Assembly (NCBI GenBank): GCA_009699025.1 | Contig: WLOZ01000163.1 | Location: 1 to 5,446 of the forward strand | DNA length: 5,446 nt | Direction: 5' to 3' | Origin: Actinomycetota bacterium | GTDB lineage: Bacteria; Actinomycetota; Actinomycetes; S36-B12; CAIYMF01 | In this document: positions 4,760 through 5,446 of the stretch, in pieces | Layout of the letters: every line of letters begins with the position of its first letter | How positions within the stretch are numbered: the first letter of the stretch is position 1 | The notes under the pieces: model-generated | Told to the model about the DNA's origin: nothing | The model's input: only the letters and a program-made list of their open reading frames with translations | Databases searched by the model: none | Position numbers and translations under genes: made by a program

Positions 4760-5221
4760 ATGCTGAAGCTTGATGTTGTCGGGGTGCGGGTTGAGACTCC
4801 CTCCAACCAGCCGATCGTCCTCCTGCGCGAGGTCGAGGGAGACCGATTCCTGCCCATCTGGATCGGCGCCGTCGAGGCCACCGCGATTGCCTTCGCCCAG
4901 CAGGGCGTCGTGCCGGCTCGGCCACTCACGCACGATCTCATGCGCGATGTCGTGTCGGCCCTCGACCACACTCTTGAGGCCGTTCGAATCACCGAACTCA
5001 CCAATGGTGTGTTCTACGCCGTGCTGGTGTTCGACGGTGGCGCAGAGGTAAGTGCGAGGCCCTCTGACGCGATAGCACTGGCCCTGCGCACGGGCACCCC
5101 GATATTCGGTGCTGAGGCGGTGCTCGACGAAGCTGGAATTCCGATCCCTGAGGAGGAGGAGGACGAGGTGGAGAAGTTCCGCGAGTTCCTCGACCAGATT
5201 TCCCCGGACGACTTCAGCTAA
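4760..5221 (+). CDS. DUF151 / bifunctional nuclease family protein
   Basis: This 153-residue protein is a full-length member of the DUF151 family (plant 'bifunctional nuclease' homologues; Rv1829 of M. tuberculosis). It has the signature LPIWIGAVEATAIAFAQQGV (31-50), then RPLTHDLM (54-61), a central VRITELTNGVFYAVLVF strand pair (75-91) and SARPSDAIALALRTGTPI (98-115). The C-terminus is the usual acidic tail (EEEEDEVEKFREFLDQI, 131-147). Nuclease activity was described for plant members; for actinomycete proteins I know of no firm biochemical proof, so the role should be read as conserved but unsettled. It follows ftsR after 45 nt, as in relatives. ATG 4760 is chosen for its fit to the family N-terminus (MLKLDVVGVRVE) and the -10 box just upstream. 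Confidence 0.93.
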   Translation: MLKLDVVGVRVETPSNQPIVLLREVEGDRFLPIWIGAVEATAIAFAQQGVVPARPLTHDLMRDVVSALDHTLEAVRITELTNGVFYAVLVFDGGAEVSARPSDAIALALRTGTPIFGAEAVLDEAGIPIPEEEEDEVEKFREFLDQISPDDFS

Positions 5222-5234
5222 TCTGCGGCGGGGT

Positions 5235-5247
5235 CGAGTGAGACTCG
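5235..5247 (+). terminator. Small stem-loop after the DUF151 gene, weak terminator candidate
   Basis: CGAGT (5235-5239) pairs with ACTCG (5243-5247) across a 3-nt loop, beginning 14 nt after the TAA stop. The stem is only five pairs and no T-tract follows. It is listed because of its location between a stop codon and a new promoter; by itself it is weak evidence of termination. Confidence 0.2.
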
Positions 5248-5271
5248 TCGGCGTGTCGTCGGCGCGGCTGG

Positions 5272-5300
5272 TTGTGTTTGCGCCGGGGTACCCCTACCGT
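5272..5300 (+). promoter_or_regulatory. Candidate promoter for the gene running off the right edge
   Basis: TTGTGT (-35, 5272-5277) and TACCGT (-10, 5295-5300) are 17 nt apart. Transcription would begin near 5307, giving a leader of about 68 nt before the ATG at 5375. The -35 matches consensus at its first three bases and the -10 has the essential TA...T. The spacer ends in the palindrome GGGGTACCCC (5285-5294), directly against the -10. Confidence 0.5.
5285..5294. repeat. Palindrome GGGGTACCCC in the promoter spacer, possible operator
   Basis: This is a perfect 10-bp self-complementary site lying between the -35 and -10 boxes and touching the -10. MerR-family regulators classically bind dyads in the spacer, and the downstream gene is probably a MerR regulator, so self-regulation is a reasonable guess. 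The spacer here is 17 nt, not the 19-20 nt typical of MerR-activated promoters, so repression would be likelier than distortion-type activation. Confidence 0.4.
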
Positions 5301-5374
5301 CAGGGTCAGGTCGTTGTCGGTGCCCCATGCCTGTTCCTTTCCCCCAGGCCACCGCGATGCCGAGGAGGATGTCG

Positions 5375-5446
5375 ATGAGCACGGTCGACAGCGGAGCAGG
5401 AGTCACTGCTCGACGCACCACGTCGCGACAGGAGTCTCTCTTTGGC
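5375..5446 (+). CDS. N-terminal fragment of a gene cut by the window edge, probably a second MerR regulator
   Basis: The 24 codons visible (MSTVDSGAGVTARRTTSRQE, then SLFG) stay open to the last base. ATG 5375 is preferred because AGGAGG (5363-5368) lies 6 nt before it. In-frame ATGs at 5357 and 5369 are upstream of, or touch, that ribosome site. The peptide itself is too short and unstructured to identify. In M. tuberculosis and other actinomycetes the gene after the DUF151 gene is a second MerR regulator (Rv1830), whose proteins also start with a disordered stretch before the DNA-binding domain. The assignment therefore rests on synteny, not on a motif. Confidence 0.55.
   Translation, partial: MSTVDSGAGVTARRTTSRQESLFG

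Overview
The window looks like chromosomal DNA of a high-GC actinomycete (Actinomycetota). GC is roughly two thirds, codons end mostly in G or C, and the gene order gcvH - FHA protein - MerR regulator (FtsR type) - DUF151 'bifunctional nuclease' matches the block I know from Mycobacterium tuberculosis (Rv1826-Rv1829) and from other actinomycetes. All recognisable genes lie on the + strand. The genus cannot be fixed from the sequence alone.

Layout. Positions 1-306 hold no convincing complete gene but do hold a strong stem-loop (205-238). 307-1491 encodes a PLP-dependent class V aminotransferase-fold protein of the 'cysteine desulfurase-like' type. It lacks the cysteine expected at the desulfurase position. 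1544-2254 encodes a two-helix membrane protein with a secreted-side domain, followed after 1 nt by a CDP-alcohol phosphatidyltransferase (2256-2861). 2923-3300 is gcvH. 3435-3935 is an N-terminal zinc-ribbon plus FHA protein at the garA position. It overlaps by 4 nt with the ftsR-type MerR gene (3932-4714). 4760-5221 is the DUF151 protein. At 5375 a further reading frame starts and runs off the right edge; by synteny it is probably the second MerR regulator (Rv1830-like).

Expression. Three starts (1544, 2875, 4760) sit 6-7 nt downstream of a TAGNNT -10 hexamer, the geometry of leaderless transcription in actinomycetes. The FHA-ftsR pair has a textbook housekeeping promoter (TTGACC, 17 nt, TACGAT). 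The last frame has a weaker one (TTGTGT, 17 nt, TACCGT) whose spacer contains the perfect palindrome GGGGTACCCC.

Functional picture. The block joins membrane phospholipid synthesis, a lipoyl carrier protein, an FHA phosphothreonine-binding protein (in relatives a brake on 2-oxoglutarate dehydrogenase), a cell-division regulator and a conserved nuclease-family protein. No mobile element, CRISPR array, tRNA or rRNA was seen. There is no evident new defence or biosynthetic system. The points most worth a second look are the divergent PLP enzyme, the FHA protein with a zinc ribbon in place of the GarA phospho-switch, the absence of the usual DUF881/Sbp genes before gcvH, and several well-formed inverted repeats.
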